Positions 52,731-62,231 of a DNA stretch of 64,000 nucleotides are shown here, piece after piece. The DNA is from Arthrobacter sp. MYb227 (GTDB lineage: Bacteria > Actinomycetota > Actinomycetes > Actinomycetales > Micrococcaceae). The translations under genes were made by a program, and so were the position numbers. Position 1 is the first letter of the stretch; every line of letters starts with the position of its first letter. The notes beneath the pieces are model-generated. The model did no database searches, had not been told where the DNA came from, and worked only from the letters and a program-made list of their open reading frames with translations. Location of the stretch: assembly GCF_002975435.1 (NCBI RefSeq), contig NZ_PCPT01000005.1, positions 124,001-188,000 on the forward strand. The letters run 5' to 3'.

Positions 52731-53773
52731 CGGGTGAGTTCAAGCCCGGAGTCTCATATATCATGCCGGTGCTCAACGAGGAAGACTACTTGCGTGAAGC
52801 CGTTCAGAGTATCCTCGGCCAAAATTATGAAGGTCCTAAGGAAATCGTCCTAGCGCTGGGCCCCAGTATTGACCGTACTCTCGAAGTAGCTCAAGCTATT
52901 GCCGAAGAAGATAACCGAGTACGAATCGTTTCCAATCCGGCAGGGCGCACCCCCATCGGCCTAAACCTGGCCATAAAGGCCTCTCAACACCCGATAATTA
53001 TTCGAGTCGATGCTCACAGCGAATTAGAACCCCAATACACTGCTCGTGGGATCGAAACCCTCTACCGGGTGAATGCTCATGATGTCGGTGGTTTGATGGA
53101 TGCACGTGGCAAAAATACTCTTCAAAGAGCTGTTGCCGCTGCGTATCATTCACCCTTTGGACTAGGTGGTGCTGCCTACCACAGTGGAGCTCCTGAGGGA
53201 CCAGCAGAGTCGGCATATCTTGGTATCTTCAGACGTGAAGTCTTTGACGAGGTTGGCTTCTACGACGAAACTCTATGGCGTGCCCAAGACTGGGAGCTAT
53301 GTTTGAGAATCCGTCAGGCCGGCCATAAAGTCTGGTTTGATCCAGAACTTCGCACCGGTTACTACCCACGAGATGACTTTAAGTCTTTGTCTGCGCAGTC
53401 CTATGCTTCGGGTGTCTGGCGTGGAGAAATTGCACGCCGGTACCCCGACGGGAAATCTCTCAGACATGATCTGCCGCCACTTATGGTCGCCGGAACAGCG
53501 ATTGGAAGTATCGCTTTGATAGTGGACCCGTTGCTGGGAGCCCACCGTGGGGGACTAATACGTAGGCTCTTCAGACTTTCAAAACTTGCTCCGGTTGCCT
53601 ATCTTGGGCTGGTTCTGTACGCCTCCGTCAAATCTTCAAAGACAAATCTGAAAGAGAAGGTTGCCATGGCAGGTGTCTTGCCTGCCATTCATTTTCCCTG
53701 GGCAATTGGCTTTGTGAAGGGTCGCATCAAAGGAGCACAGGGAACATTGGATAAAGGGCGTGTGCGCTCATGA
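52727..53773 (+). CDS. Glycosyltransferase family 2 with C-terminal membrane region
   Basis: The GT-A domain begins VSYIMPVLNEEDYLREAV. ALGPSIDRTLEVA and the metal-binding IIRVDAHSELEP follow, with acceptor-site ESAYLGIFRREVFDEVGFYDE and the ED-type catalytic stretch RAQDWELCLRIRQAG. The last 100 residues contain two or three hydrophobic helices, like ExoA/WcaA-type enzymes that act on lipid-linked acceptors. The start is GTG at 52727, overlapping the ATPase stop; its end overlaps the next gene by four bases. Confidence 0.9.
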   Translation: MTGEFKPGVSYIMPVLNEEDYLREAVQSILGQNYEGPKEIVLALGPSIDRTLEVAQAIAEEDNRVRIVSNPAGRTPIGLNLAIKASQHPIIIRVDAHSELEPQYTARGIETLYRVNAHDVGGLMDARGKNTLQRAVAAAYHSPFGLGGAAYHSGAPEGPAESAYLGIFRREVFDEVGFYDETLWRAQDWELCLRIRQAGHKVWFDPELRTGYYPRDDFKSLSAQSYASGVWRGEIARRYPDGKSLRHDLPPLMVAGTAIGSIALIVDPLLGAHRGGLIRRLFRLSKLAPVAYLGLVLYASVKSSKTNLKEKVAMAGVLPAIHFPWAIGFVKGRIKGAQGTLDKGRVRS

Positions 53774-54594
53774 CCTCCCAAAATTTCCGTCCTCAAAAGC
53801 CGACCTTGGATCAGCTTCGCGCAGTGTGTCAACCACCGGAAGTCCGTGCTCGTCGAAATGCTGAGCACTGGACTGCTGAGCTTTATTTAAGGCACATTTC
53901 CATTTACCTCACCGCAGTCTTGGTGCGCACGCGCATTAGCGCGAATGGGGTAACCGGCCTGATGATCCTTGCCGGGTGGCTCATGTCCGTAGCATTGCTG
54001 ATCCCAGGAATCTGGGGTCCACTGCTTGCCGTAGTTCTATCGCAGGTGCAGCTGTACTTCGATTGCAGCGACGGAGAAGTAGCACGCTGGCGCGGAACCC
54101 AGTCACCGCGTGGAATTTTTATAGACATGGTCGGCCACCACACCACCGAGGCCCTAATTCCGATTGCGCTTGGCTACCGCGTCTTCCGAGAGCTTCAAAC
54201 TCAGGGCGCTGACGTCTCCCAAGCGTGGCCAACCTTGTTCGTGGCCGCCGTCCTTGCAGTATTACTGGTTCTAAATCGTTCGCAAAGCCTTATGGTTCAT
54301 GCTGCACGCGGCATGGCTGGGCTTGGGAAGCTACCGGATACCGCAGAAGCGCGGGCAGTTGCTCCCATGACTCTCATTGGCAAACTGCGCTTAGCCGCCA
54401 GATTCCTGCCCTTCCACAAGATGTTGCATGCCGTTGAACTTAGTCTAGTTATTCTACTGATGTCGATTGTTTCCGAAATCATTGGGATACCAGGCATCGC
54501 TGAAAAATGGATGATTTGGATACTTCTACCAGCAGTTTTCATGGTTAACATTGGTCACTTTGTTGCTTCAATGGCTTCCTCACGGTTGCGGTGA
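53770..54594 (+). CDS. CDP-alcohol phosphotransferase family protein with altered catalytic motif
   Basis: The family motif D-x2-D-G-x2-A-R-x8-G-x3-D-x3-D is recognisable at residues 98-123 (FDCSDGEVARWRG, then GIFIDMVGHH). The fourth aspartate, the expected catalytic base, is His123 here, while the other three Asp remain. About six membrane segments fit the family. The neighbour TagD-like enzyme supplies a CDP-alcohol (probably CDP-glycerol), so the protein may transfer a phospho-alcohol onto a lipid-linked sugar. Whether it is active with His is unknown; some glycan-cluster relatives seem to share this change. Confidence 0.85.
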   Translation: MTSQNFRPQKPTLDQLRAVCQPPEVRARRNAEHWTAELYLRHISIYLTAVLVRTRISANGVTGLMILAGWLMSVALLIPGIWGPLLAVVLSQVQLYFDCSDGEVARWRGTQSPRGIFIDMVGHHTTEALIPIALGYRVFRELQTQGADVSQAWPTLFVAAVLAVLLVLNRSQSLMVHAARGMAGLGKLPDTAEARAVAPMTLIGKLRLAARFLPFHKMLHAVELSLVILLMSIVSEIIGIPGIAEKWMIWILLPAVFMVNIGHFVASMASSRLR

Positions 54595-54602
54595 TTTAGC
54601 CA

Positions 54603-55496
54603 GTGAATTCTGAAATGCAGGATTGCCCCTCGGTGGGTGTCGTGGTTCTCACTATGGGCAACCGCCCGGAAGAATTGGCACGGGCTCTAGACACCCTTAT
54701 CCACCAAAAGAACGTAACACTTGATGTCGTTGTAGTTGGGAACGGATGGGATCCTATAGGGATCCCCCCGGAAGTCCGTGGACACTACTTAGAGGATAAT
54801 CTGGGCATACCTGCCGGCAGAAATGCGGGTGTCCCCTTGGTTACAGGAGAGTATCTGTGTTTCCTCGATGACGACTCATGGTTCCTGGATGATGACTTCC
54901 TTCAACAAGCAATCGATCGTTTTAAGAAGTTTCCTAAGATGGGCCTGCTTCAACCACGAATCACCGATCCGGATCGTGATGATGATCCGACTCGTTGGAT
55001 CCCACGATTGAACAAACGGACGGCATTCGAATCGAGCAAGGTCTTCCATGTCGGCGAGACCTGTCTAGTAATGCCCCGCCTCACTTTTGAAGAGACTGGG
55101 GGATGGGCAGGTGGGTTCTGGTATGCCCACGAGGGAATCGAGCTTGCCTGGAGAGTCTGGGATGCTGGACTTCATGTGTGGTATGCGGGAGACATGCGCA
55201 TTGGTCATCCGGTAGTGGATCCTCGCCGACACGTTGAATTCTACCGACTCAACGCTCGTAATAGAGTTTGGTTAGCACGCAGAAACCTACGCTGGCCATT
55301 TAACTGGTTGTACGTTTCAAGCTGGGGACTGCTCGAATGTCTGAGATTGCGTAAAGAACCTGGGGCCATCAAACAATATCTAAGTGGGTGGCTCGCGGGT
55401 TGGCGTGAAAGCCCCTGGTACCAGTTGCCGAGGCCTAAACTTAGATGGTCGACACATTGGCGGATGCTACTGGCTGGTCGGCCACCAATAATCTAA
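54603..55496 (+). CDS. Glycosyltransferase family 2
   Basis: The domain starts VGVVVLTMGNRPEELARALD and continues with LGIPAGRNAGV and the DxD-type motif CFLDDDSWFLDDDF. The acceptor region has VMPRLTFEETGGWAGGFWYAHEGIELAWRVWDAG. These are GalNAc/rhamnosyl-transferase-like features; the sugar is not predictable. The start is GTG 54603, eight bases after the CDP-alcohol gene. It belongs to the same operon as the exporter. Confidence 0.9.
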   Translation: MNSEMQDCPSVGVVVLTMGNRPEELARALDTLIHQKNVTLDVVVVGNGWDPIGIPPEVRGHYLEDNLGIPAGRNAGVPLVTGEYLCFLDDDSWFLDDDFLQQAIDRFKKFPKMGLLQPRITDPDRDDDPTRWIPRLNKRTAFESSKVFHVGETCLVMPRLTFEETGGWAGGFWYAHEGIELAWRVWDAGLHVWYAGDMRIGHPVVDPRRHVEFYRLNARNRVWLARRNLRWPFNWLYVSSWGLLECLRLRKEPGAIKQYLSGWLAGWRESPWYQLPRPKLRWSTHWRMLLAGRPPII

Positions 55497-55556
55497 GTCC
55501 TTTGACCTTTGCACCCCGGCTAAGGGGTAGCACCGAAGCAACAAATGGAGTTGAAC

Positions 55557-56018
55557 ATGGCGAAGACGGTTCTCACCTATGGGACCTTTGACCTCTTTCA
55601 CATTGGACACTTGAATATTCTCAAGCGGCTAAAAGAAAAGGGCGACCGCTTAATCGTTGGCGTGTCTACTGACGAATTTAATGCGCTCAAGGGTAAAAAA
55701 CCCATTGTTCCGTTCGAACAGCGACTAGAAATCGTTCAGGCGATCCAGTACGTCGATGAGGCAATTCCGGAAGACAACTGGGAACAAAAACGTCTGGACA
55801 TCGCCAAATACGATGTTGACGTGTTTGGTATCGGTGAGGACTGGAAAGGTAAGTTTGACGACCTCGGTGACAAAGTTGAGGTTATTTATCTTCCGCGTAC
55901 ATCCGGAATATCTACCACGGAACTCAAACGAGTGTTGAGTGCATTCGATGAGCGCCATGTAGCCAAGCTCAAAGACACCCTTGATAGTTTGAGCCAGATC
56001 GTTAAGGAGCTGAGTTAG
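55557..56018 (+). CDS. tagD: Glycerol-3-phosphate cytidylyltransferase (TagD-like)
   Basis: The 153-residue protein has the HxGH motif in GTFDLFHIGHLNILKRL and the C-terminal RTSGISTTELKR motif, both typical of TagD/GCT, which makes CDP-glycerol from glycerol-3-phosphate and CTP. The product is the donor for TagB/TagF-type polymerases, four of which occur in the window. ATG 55557 is chosen because GGAG lies six bases upstream; ATG 55545 overlaps that site. Related enzymes for other alcohols (for example ribitol or ethanolamine) cannot be excluded. Confidence 0.88.
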   Translation: MAKTVLTYGTFDLFHIGHLNILKRLKEKGDRLIVGVSTDEFNALKGKKPIVPFEQRLEIVQAIQYVDEAIPEDNWEQKRLDIAKYDVDVFGIGEDWKGKFDDLGDKVEVIYLPRTSGISTTELKRVLSAFDERHVAKLKDTLDSLSQIVKELS

Positions 56019-56161
56019 TTTCTATAGGTTAATCGATTGCTGCTTCTCATTCTTGTGAGGTAGATAGCTTTAACTGGTCTGTTACAACAGGTACAGATGG
56101 ATCATTATGATCTTGTAGAAATTCCACTCAATCGTTACTATATTTGAGATCCAGGAGCAGT

Positions 56162-57697
56162 ATGCCCGATAAGCAAGTTCGGATGATTGTCAGACCATCG
56201 GTGGTAACCTTGGGTGGTTCAACAGAAATCCGCAGAATTCCACCCCGTGCCCCAGAGAAACGTCAGCCTGAGTACGAGTTAAAGTTTGATGATGAAACAC
56301 TATTCTTTGATATTTTTAATTCCGAACGTGGTGTCGAACTAGTTGGCCCACCGCTCTTAAACCTGCGGAAATACTTGGTTGACGGTCAAGTTCTTCTTGA
56401 GCCAAGTCAGGTGGCTGATGCCGTGTTTGCTGACATTGATCGGACACAAGATTCCTACGTCAAATGTGATATGACGGCACAAAGCGTTCGTTTTGAGAAT
56501 ATGCTGATAGACGATAGCTTTCCAGTAGGGGAAAGCTATACACATCTATTTGAAAACAAATATACGCTTGTCACTTTGTCAAAAAATAATTCTCTGAATT
56601 GGGTTAAAGAGTGGGTGTCATTTCACGTAATTAACCATGGGGTTAACTCGGTTCTTTTTTATGACAATGATTCCACTGATTACAGGCCTGAAGATATTGT
56701 TGAAGCGTTGACGGATATTCCAGATCTAGATGTCGTTGTAGTGGTTCATTGGCCATATAAATATGGCCCTCAAGGGGGGACCTGGGAAGGTTCGGTTCCT
56801 GCGCCTTGGGATTCTGATTTCTGTCAGCACGGGGCAATTAATCATGCTCGTCGACGATTCCTGAGCAATGCTGCGGGTGTCATTAACGCGGATATTGACG
56901 AACTTGTAGTCCTAGATGACGGTGGCAACGTCTTTGAGAAGTTAGCAAATTCAGGTGCAGCAGCCCTTTCATATACGGGGCGATGGATTGAAGCCATCCG
57001 AGAACAAACTTCGAGCATTCCGAGCTTCGAGGACTTTCGCTACTTCGATAAGCGATCTCAACCTTGTACAAGAAAGTGGACAGCAAGTCCGCTAAGGATG
57101 GCCGATGCTGTGCAGTGGTGCACCCATGAGATTAGGGGCGCAGACTTGCTGGAGGTTTCCGATATTGCACATCGACATTTCAAAGGGATCAATTCTGACT
57201 GGAAGTATCCACGAACGACACCCCCAACTTTTGACGACCAGTTCCACAATGTGGATGTTATTCTCCAGGGATATCTTGGTAACGCTTACGCAACGTCGCC
57301 TCAGAGACTCTTAGCTCCTCCGGCTGCTGAGATGACTAGATCTGTTGGCGTTTCCACAACTCTTCAGCAGATTGAAGCGTCATTCTTGACGGAGTCAGAT
57401 CAGCTAGGATTTGTTGTCAAGACTTGGTACTGGAGGCCTTCGTGCCTTGTGTTTGAGCTCAATTATTTCGGTTTAAGAATAGGTATAGACTTGACTAATT
57501 CTGACACTGGGTTCCAAATGAAAATGATAGGACGAGATGATCACTCTAAGGCTCTCCTAACGAATTCATTGAAGACTGATGCTTCGAACAAACAATCTTC
57601 TAGCGGTCACTGGAAGGTTCGAACATGGCCGCGTACAGTCTCAGGATCAACCATTGCTCATGATATAAAGAATATGCTACTCGCTGGTCAAAGCTAA
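56162..57697 (+). CDS. Glycosyltransferase family 92-like protein
   Basis: Residues 130-380 resemble the GT92/DUF23 fold: TLVTLSKNNSLNWVKEWVSF, a YDNDSTD block and the metal-binding INADIDELVVLDD. An HWPYKYGPQGGTW segment and the RHFKGINSDWKYPR stretch follow. This family moves galactose or related sugars onto surface glycans. The N- and C-terminal 100 residues are unassigned. A strong AGGAG precedes ATG 56162 by five bases. The gene is AT-richer than the cluster before it and ends at a very strong bidirectional terminator. Confidence 0.75.
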   Translation: MPDKQVRMIVRPSVVTLGGSTEIRRIPPRAPEKRQPEYELKFDDETLFFDIFNSERGVELVGPPLLNLRKYLVDGQVLLEPSQVADAVFADIDRTQDSYVKCDMTAQSVRFENMLIDDSFPVGESYTHLFENKYTLVTLSKNNSLNWVKEWVSFHVINHGVNSVLFYDNDSTDYRPEDIVEALTDIPDLDVVVVVHWPYKYGPQGGTWEGSVPAPWDSDFCQHGAINHARRRFLSNAAGVINADIDELVVLDDGGNVFEKLANSGAAALSYTGRWIEAIREQTSSIPSFEDFRYFDKRSQPCTRKWTASPLRMADAVQWCTHEIRGADLLEVSDIAHRHFKGINSDWKYPRTTPPTFDDQFHNVDVILQGYLGNAYATSPQRLLAPPAAEMTRSVGVSTTLQQIEASFLTESDQLGFVVKTWYWRPSCLVFELNYFGLRIGIDLTNSDTGFQMKMIGRDDHSKALLTNSLKTDASNKQSSSGHWKVRTWPRTVSGSTIAHDIKNMLLAGQS

Positions 57698-57834
57698 AGA
57701 ACTTCAGCTAAACCGATAGTGTCTCAATAGCGGTATATGTAGTCATGGTTGCCAGGGTGAGTTTGATAGTTTAGTCATTGATTTGACTCGGCGAGTCAAG
57801 TAGATGGTTTCCGCACATCAAAATCGCCGAGCCA

Positions 57835-57884
57835 ATTAAAGGTCGGGGGTATCCACAAAAATGTGGATACCCCCGACCTTTAAT
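57835..57884. terminator. Bidirectional terminator, perfect 23-bp stem
   Basis: The arms 57835-57857 and 57862-57884 are exact complements around AAAA, with A/T-rich bases at the stem base. It separates the convergent GT92-like and GT2-TagF genes. Confidence 0.93.
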
Positions 57885-57900
57885 CTTGCTGTTTATTCAT

Positions 57901-60900
57901 CTATTGAGACTCTGCGTCGCTGATACTGGCAGCCCATTCATCTGAGATGCGTTCGGACGCGTTTCCGTCGTCATGACGTGTGAACTCGTTTGCAAATACT
58001 TCATACTTTTCGGAGAACTCTGCGTTTAGAGCCTGAAGGTCCGAGAGCCAAGTAGCGAGCTCGCTTGTGCTCCGTGCTAATGGACCGGGTGCGATTGCTT
58101 CGAAATCCAAATAGAACCCTCTTACCTCACCAGCATAAGATTCGAGATCTGGAACTAGGTACAGGATCGGTTTGCCTGTGTTCACATAATCGAACATTAC
58201 TGATGAGTAGTCAGTAATGAGTACGTCGCAGGCTAGGTAGAGATCATTGACATCGGGGTAGTCCGTAACATCGATGATGCTGTTCGGATCAGTCGAGGAG
58301 CGGCCTTGAGCGGTATTGCTATGCCCACGGAGTAGAACTTTGACTGGTGTAGCAACCTTGCCTTGGAGTTCTGTTGCATTTAGATATGAAACGAGCTTGT
58401 ATTGGTTGCTCTCTGTCTTCTGATTGTCGCGCCAAGTTGGTGCGTAAAGAACAGCGAGTTCGTCGTCTTGGATTCCTAGTTGTGAGCGAGTTTTCAGTCG
58501 AATTTCAGCACTTTGAGTACTGTTTAGGACGTCGTTTCGTGGATATCCAGAGGTTATCGTGCGTCCCTCATATCCGAAGGATTTCGGAAGCTGCTCGGCT
58601 GAAAAATCGTTCTGCGCGATGAGTAGATCCCAGCTTGCGGCCTCACGTTTCATTAGCTCACGGTAAGACACCGATAAATTGGCACCCGGTACGTCATTAC
58701 CGATCTTCTTCAATGGCGTACCGTGCCAAGTCTGGATGTACGTTTGTCCAGGACGCTTCGCAAAATAATATGGGAAGTTATTGTTATTCACAAGAAACGC
58801 AGCGGATGAAAGTACCTCGTGATAAAGCCGAGATTCAAGTACTACAGGGACTGTCCCGTTCGGTACCGCAATAGAACCATCCTTTACCGTCCAGTAGTGT
58901 ATGCCGCCTTCTCCTTGCTCTAAGAGTTTCTTAGAAATTTCAAGAGGAGAATCACTACAGTTCTTACCGCCGTAGCTTTCGAAAAGAGTCGCGTTAGCGA
59001 TCGGCAAGTTCGCCGCACGCACTTCCCGGATCAGGCTGCGCTTCGCAAAGCGTCCGCGTTCCTCCCAACCTAATGGAGCATCAATCGAAATCCAGAGAGC
59101 ACCAGCTTTCGGTGTCCGAGTTGCGCGAATGTTATGCAGGGAAGAAGTCGAATAAATTGGGAACGAATCGGCCAGGCCAGGACTGACTGGCAGCCAATAC
59201 GAGAACTCATCATTAACAAGGCGGAGCGAGTATCCACCAGAAGGCTGAGATAACGTCTGCTCATTGACCTCTATTGAGGTTGAGAATATTAAGCACAGTG
59301 TTTCGTCATCAATACGAGTGACTGTTGCTTGGATACGGTGACCGCTTGTAGAAACTAGAACCCAATGCGCACCGTTTATCTCGTCGGAGGGTTTCGCTGA
59401 AACTGTTACTTTAAGACCTCCTTCTTCTATCTGGAGGTCTTGGACAAAAGCAGGAGTGACAACTTCACTCATTCTCAGATAGCCATTTGGTGAAAGAACC
59501 GGGACTAGCGAATCCGAATCATTCTTCATCGAATGCAGTTCTTCGGTCGTCTGACCGATCTGCAAATGGTTGAGGGGACCTCCGCGTACGCCTGCCCTAA
59601 AGTTCCAATAGCAATCATCTGCATGCAAATAGCGCTGGTCTAGTTCTGGAAACGAAACACTGAAGGAAAAGGAACCTTCCGTGTCGGGTCGTACCATGAT
59701 CACCGTTTTTGCTACTGGATGCGATAATTCTAGGATTGCCGCTGATTTATCAGAATCGCCAAAGTACTCTGGTTCGAGAGCGATTTTTGCTTCCCGGCCA
59801 GTAACACTTAACGCTGCGATGATTGGGCGCTCGGCGGTGGCTCGGATTTCGATGCCTGATACAGCGTTGTATGTGATTGCTAAGCGTGAACCCTGGATTA
59901 GCGGTGCATGATTGAACTTAAATGCGTTTCCAAAGTTCGATCGGGAGTCAAAATTACCAGATAGCGTGAGCCCCAAAGCCTCAAGATGTAATTTAGCCTG
60001 CCATTTGTTGTTTCCTGAGCCAACAGCCTGCACAAACCAATCGTAAGGGATCACACATTCAAATCCGTCACTAATGTGCGATGCATATGCATCACCGACA
60101 ACAACATCTGCATCTATGACGTCAATGCGCTTCGTAGGAAATCTATCGAGATCTGCAGCATCTTTATTGATATCAGAGGTCAAACTTAAAGTCAGGCTCC
60201 TATCTTCAGAGGAAGTGAATCCCGGCACATAAGCTAAACCGCAGAGTTTGAGATCTCCGGAAGGAGTCCAAGTAGCTGAGGAAATCCTGAATTTTGCTAG
60301 CAGATCAATCGAGGAGGCTTCTCGGTACTCATCCGCTAAACGGAAAGATAAACGATCAAGGTAGTCAGCACTGCAGATTGTTTTCCCATTTACACGAGAA
60401 ATCTCAAATGTACGACCATTTTCTTGAAGCTCAGAAAGAATAATTGCGATGTCTTCACGATTTCCGTGAATTGCTGCCTGTGCTTTAGCCCGGTTATGGA
60501 ATGAAACTTGTGACCACGAACTTAGATCCATTCCTGTTGCAAGTTCCCGAACGCCAGCCTGTAGTTCTTGCCAGTATGTTTCATTGGTGCGAGGAATCTG
60601 CTCAAAGTAGGATTCAAGGTCGAAACCAATTGCTTTTGCTTGCCAATAGTTAAAAATATCTGGGTGAACTTTGTTAGCAAGAACTTCCTTGACACTTTGC
60701 TTCACCTTCAAGCGATCTTGCAGATCCTCTATATTGGCTTTTCCTTGAGTGATGGAGCTGCCGTCTTCACGGATTACCCACGTATATACCACATCTGGGA
60801 TTACGTCGAATGAAGAGGAAGTAGAGTAAGCGATCGCTGTGGGCTTCTGATCTTCGTAACGAATACGTTCTGGAAATTTCCCTACATTTGATTCCCAGAA

Positions 60901-61530
60901 ACTCTTGCGGAATAGCTTGTTGCATGCAAATACATCTTGGAGAATGCTTGGATCATCTGCTAGGACGGCTCGAAGACGCGTTTGACCATGTACTGCTTGT
61001 GCCCATTTGGGGATCCATCGCTTACTGCCCAGTTGCCGCTGCATAGTGCCAACGACGAAATCCGAATTGGTACGGTGCAGGGTTTGCACCATTTTCAAGT
61101 ATCCGGATTTAGAGATGGTGTCATCTGGGTCGACGAACGTTATGAATGAGCCCCTAGCAGAAGCAACACCGGTGTTGCGTGCACCACCGAGCCCCTTGTT
61201 TAGTTGGCGAACAATCTTGACACGTCGATCCTTTTTTGCCACCCTTCGGGCTATCTCATATGAATTGTCGGGCGAACCATCATCAACAACAACCACTTCG
61301 ATATATGGGTAATCTTGATCAAGAATCGACCTCAAGCATTTTTCGAGGTACGGCTCTACGTTGTAGCAAGGAACGATTACACTAATTATCCCCTGATTCC
61401 TGACGTGTGAATTTGGAAATCCATAGACGGCGTTATAGGCGATTCGCTTTGCCTTGGACAGCCCTCGTCGGACAAGCTGCGTTTTGGGCGTTCGTTTAGT
61501 TGACTGAGGACTATTCATTGATGTTTTCAA
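57901..61530 (-). CDS. Large bifunctional GT2 / CDP-glycerol glycerophosphotransferase (TagF-like)
   Basis: This 1209-residue protein opens with a GT2 domain (about 48-300) with ISVIVPCYNVEPYLEKCL, VVVDDGSPDNSY and the metal site FVDPDDTI. A middle region (about 400-830) of beta-rich repeats resembles the modules of the hydrolase proteins at 3256 and 7362. The C-terminal TagF domain has TWHGTPLKKIG, YAPTWRDNQ, RGHSN and TDYSSVMFDYVNTG. It should add glycosyl and glycerol-phosphate (or ribitol-phosphate) units to a lipid-linked chain. There is no membrane helix. ATG 61518 is an alternative start. Confidence 0.85.
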   Translation of the reverse strand: MKTSMNSPQSTKRTPKTQLVRRGLSKAKRIAYNAVYGFPNSHVRNQGIISVIVPCYNVEPYLEKCLRSILDQDYPYIEVVVVDDGSPDNSYEIARRVAKKDRRVKIVRQLNKGLGGARNTGVASARGSFITFVDPDDTISKSGYLKMVQTLHRTNSDFVVGTMQRQLGSKRWIPKWAQAVHGQTRLRAVLADDPSILQDVFACNKLFRKSFWESNVGKFPERIRYEDQKPTAIAYSTSSSFDVIPDVVYTWVIREDGSSITQGKANIEDLQDRLKVKQSVKEVLANKVHPDIFNYWQAKAIGFDLESYFEQIPRTNETYWQELQAGVRELATGMDLSSWSQVSFHNRAKAQAAIHGNREDIAIILSELQENGRTFEISRVNGKTICSADYLDRLSFRLADEYREASSIDLLAKFRISSATWTPSGDLKLCGLAYVPGFTSSEDRSLTLSLTSDINKDAADLDRFPTKRIDVIDADVVVGDAYASHISDGFECVIPYDWFVQAVGSGNNKWQAKLHLEALGLTLSGNFDSRSNFGNAFKFNHAPLIQGSRLAITYNAVSGIEIRATAERPIIAALSVTGREAKIALEPEYFGDSDKSAAILELSHPVAKTVIMVRPDTEGSFSFSVSFPELDQRYLHADDCYWNFRAGVRGGPLNHLQIGQTTEELHSMKNDSDSLVPVLSPNGYLRMSEVVTPAFVQDLQIEEGGLKVTVSAKPSDEINGAHWVLVSTSGHRIQATVTRIDDETLCLIFSTSIEVNEQTLSQPSGGYSLRLVNDEFSYWLPVSPGLADSFPIYSTSSLHNIRATRTPKAGALWISIDAPLGWEERGRFAKRSLIREVRAANLPIANATLFESYGGKNCSDSPLEISKKLLEQGEGGIHYWTVKDGSIAVPNGTVPVVLESRLYHEVLSSAAFLVNNNNFPYYFAKRPGQTYIQTWHGTPLKKIGNDVPGANLSVSYRELMKREAASWDLLIAQNDFSAEQLPKSFGYEGRTITSGYPRNDVLNSTQSAEIRLKTRSQLGIQDDELAVLYAPTWRDNQKTESNQYKLVSYLNATELQGKVATPVKVLLRGHSNTAQGRSSTDPNSIIDVTDYPDVNDLYLACDVLITDYSSVMFDYVNTGKPILYLVPDLESYAGEVRGFYLDFEAIAPGPLARSTSELATWLSDLQALNAEFSEKYEVFANEFTRHDDGNASERISDEWAASISDAESQ

Positions 61531-62231
61531 TACCTGACAAGCTCGGAGGGGCTAATTGCGTTTAGTTTGGTTGGAAGCAGCTGACCTACGTTGATTCTTG
61601 AGCGTACCTTCTTTGTGTTAATGAACTCTGGAACACCCGATGCGCAACTTAGAGCAACTGCCAAGTCTTCAAATTCATAAAAAGTGTTGGCTACGTTTCT
61701 AAATATCGGGAACAATGCTGGGCTACGCACCTCACTAAATAAGCCCCTTGTAGCTGCACCAGATACGTTCTAAGACTAGCAAGCAGATTAGAGAAAATCG
61801 GAATCTGCCATTTGTTCACTCGCAGCTTTGAAAAAACTAAAATTTACTAGCCCTACTTGACTACTTGTTGAATCAGGCTAAAAGCCGGTCGTGGTATAGA
61901 CCCGTATAGTTTAAATAGCAGAACGATCGAGCAACGAATGTAAAAGGCACCGCATACAGATTGTTTCGCTTCAATGCGCGTAGCCTTCGACAAAAAGTGG
62001 CTCTCGCATCATGAACAGTAGCGACTCGGGGCGGCATGGTGGGTACTCATGCGATTAGTCCTGTTGCAGTTGAACGAGCTCGCAGTACTATTGCGCGCCT
62101 GAGCGATGCAAAGAACAAATTTCTAAGCGAAACGCAAATTGTTTGGATGCTTAAATCGTACTTTTCTGCACTTTGACAAACAAATTTTAAGACTTCCTCT
62201 GTTGGAAGAACCCAAAAGTGATCTGGCGTAT
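61531..62231. other. Gap of about 700 bases without a clear gene
   Basis: No convincing gene is seen. A 67-codon minus-strand frame (61527-61730, GTG start) ends inside the start of the TagF gene and resembles nothing I recognise. The stretch is AT-rich and may hold the promoter and leader of the large GT2-TagF gene. Confidence 0.5.
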
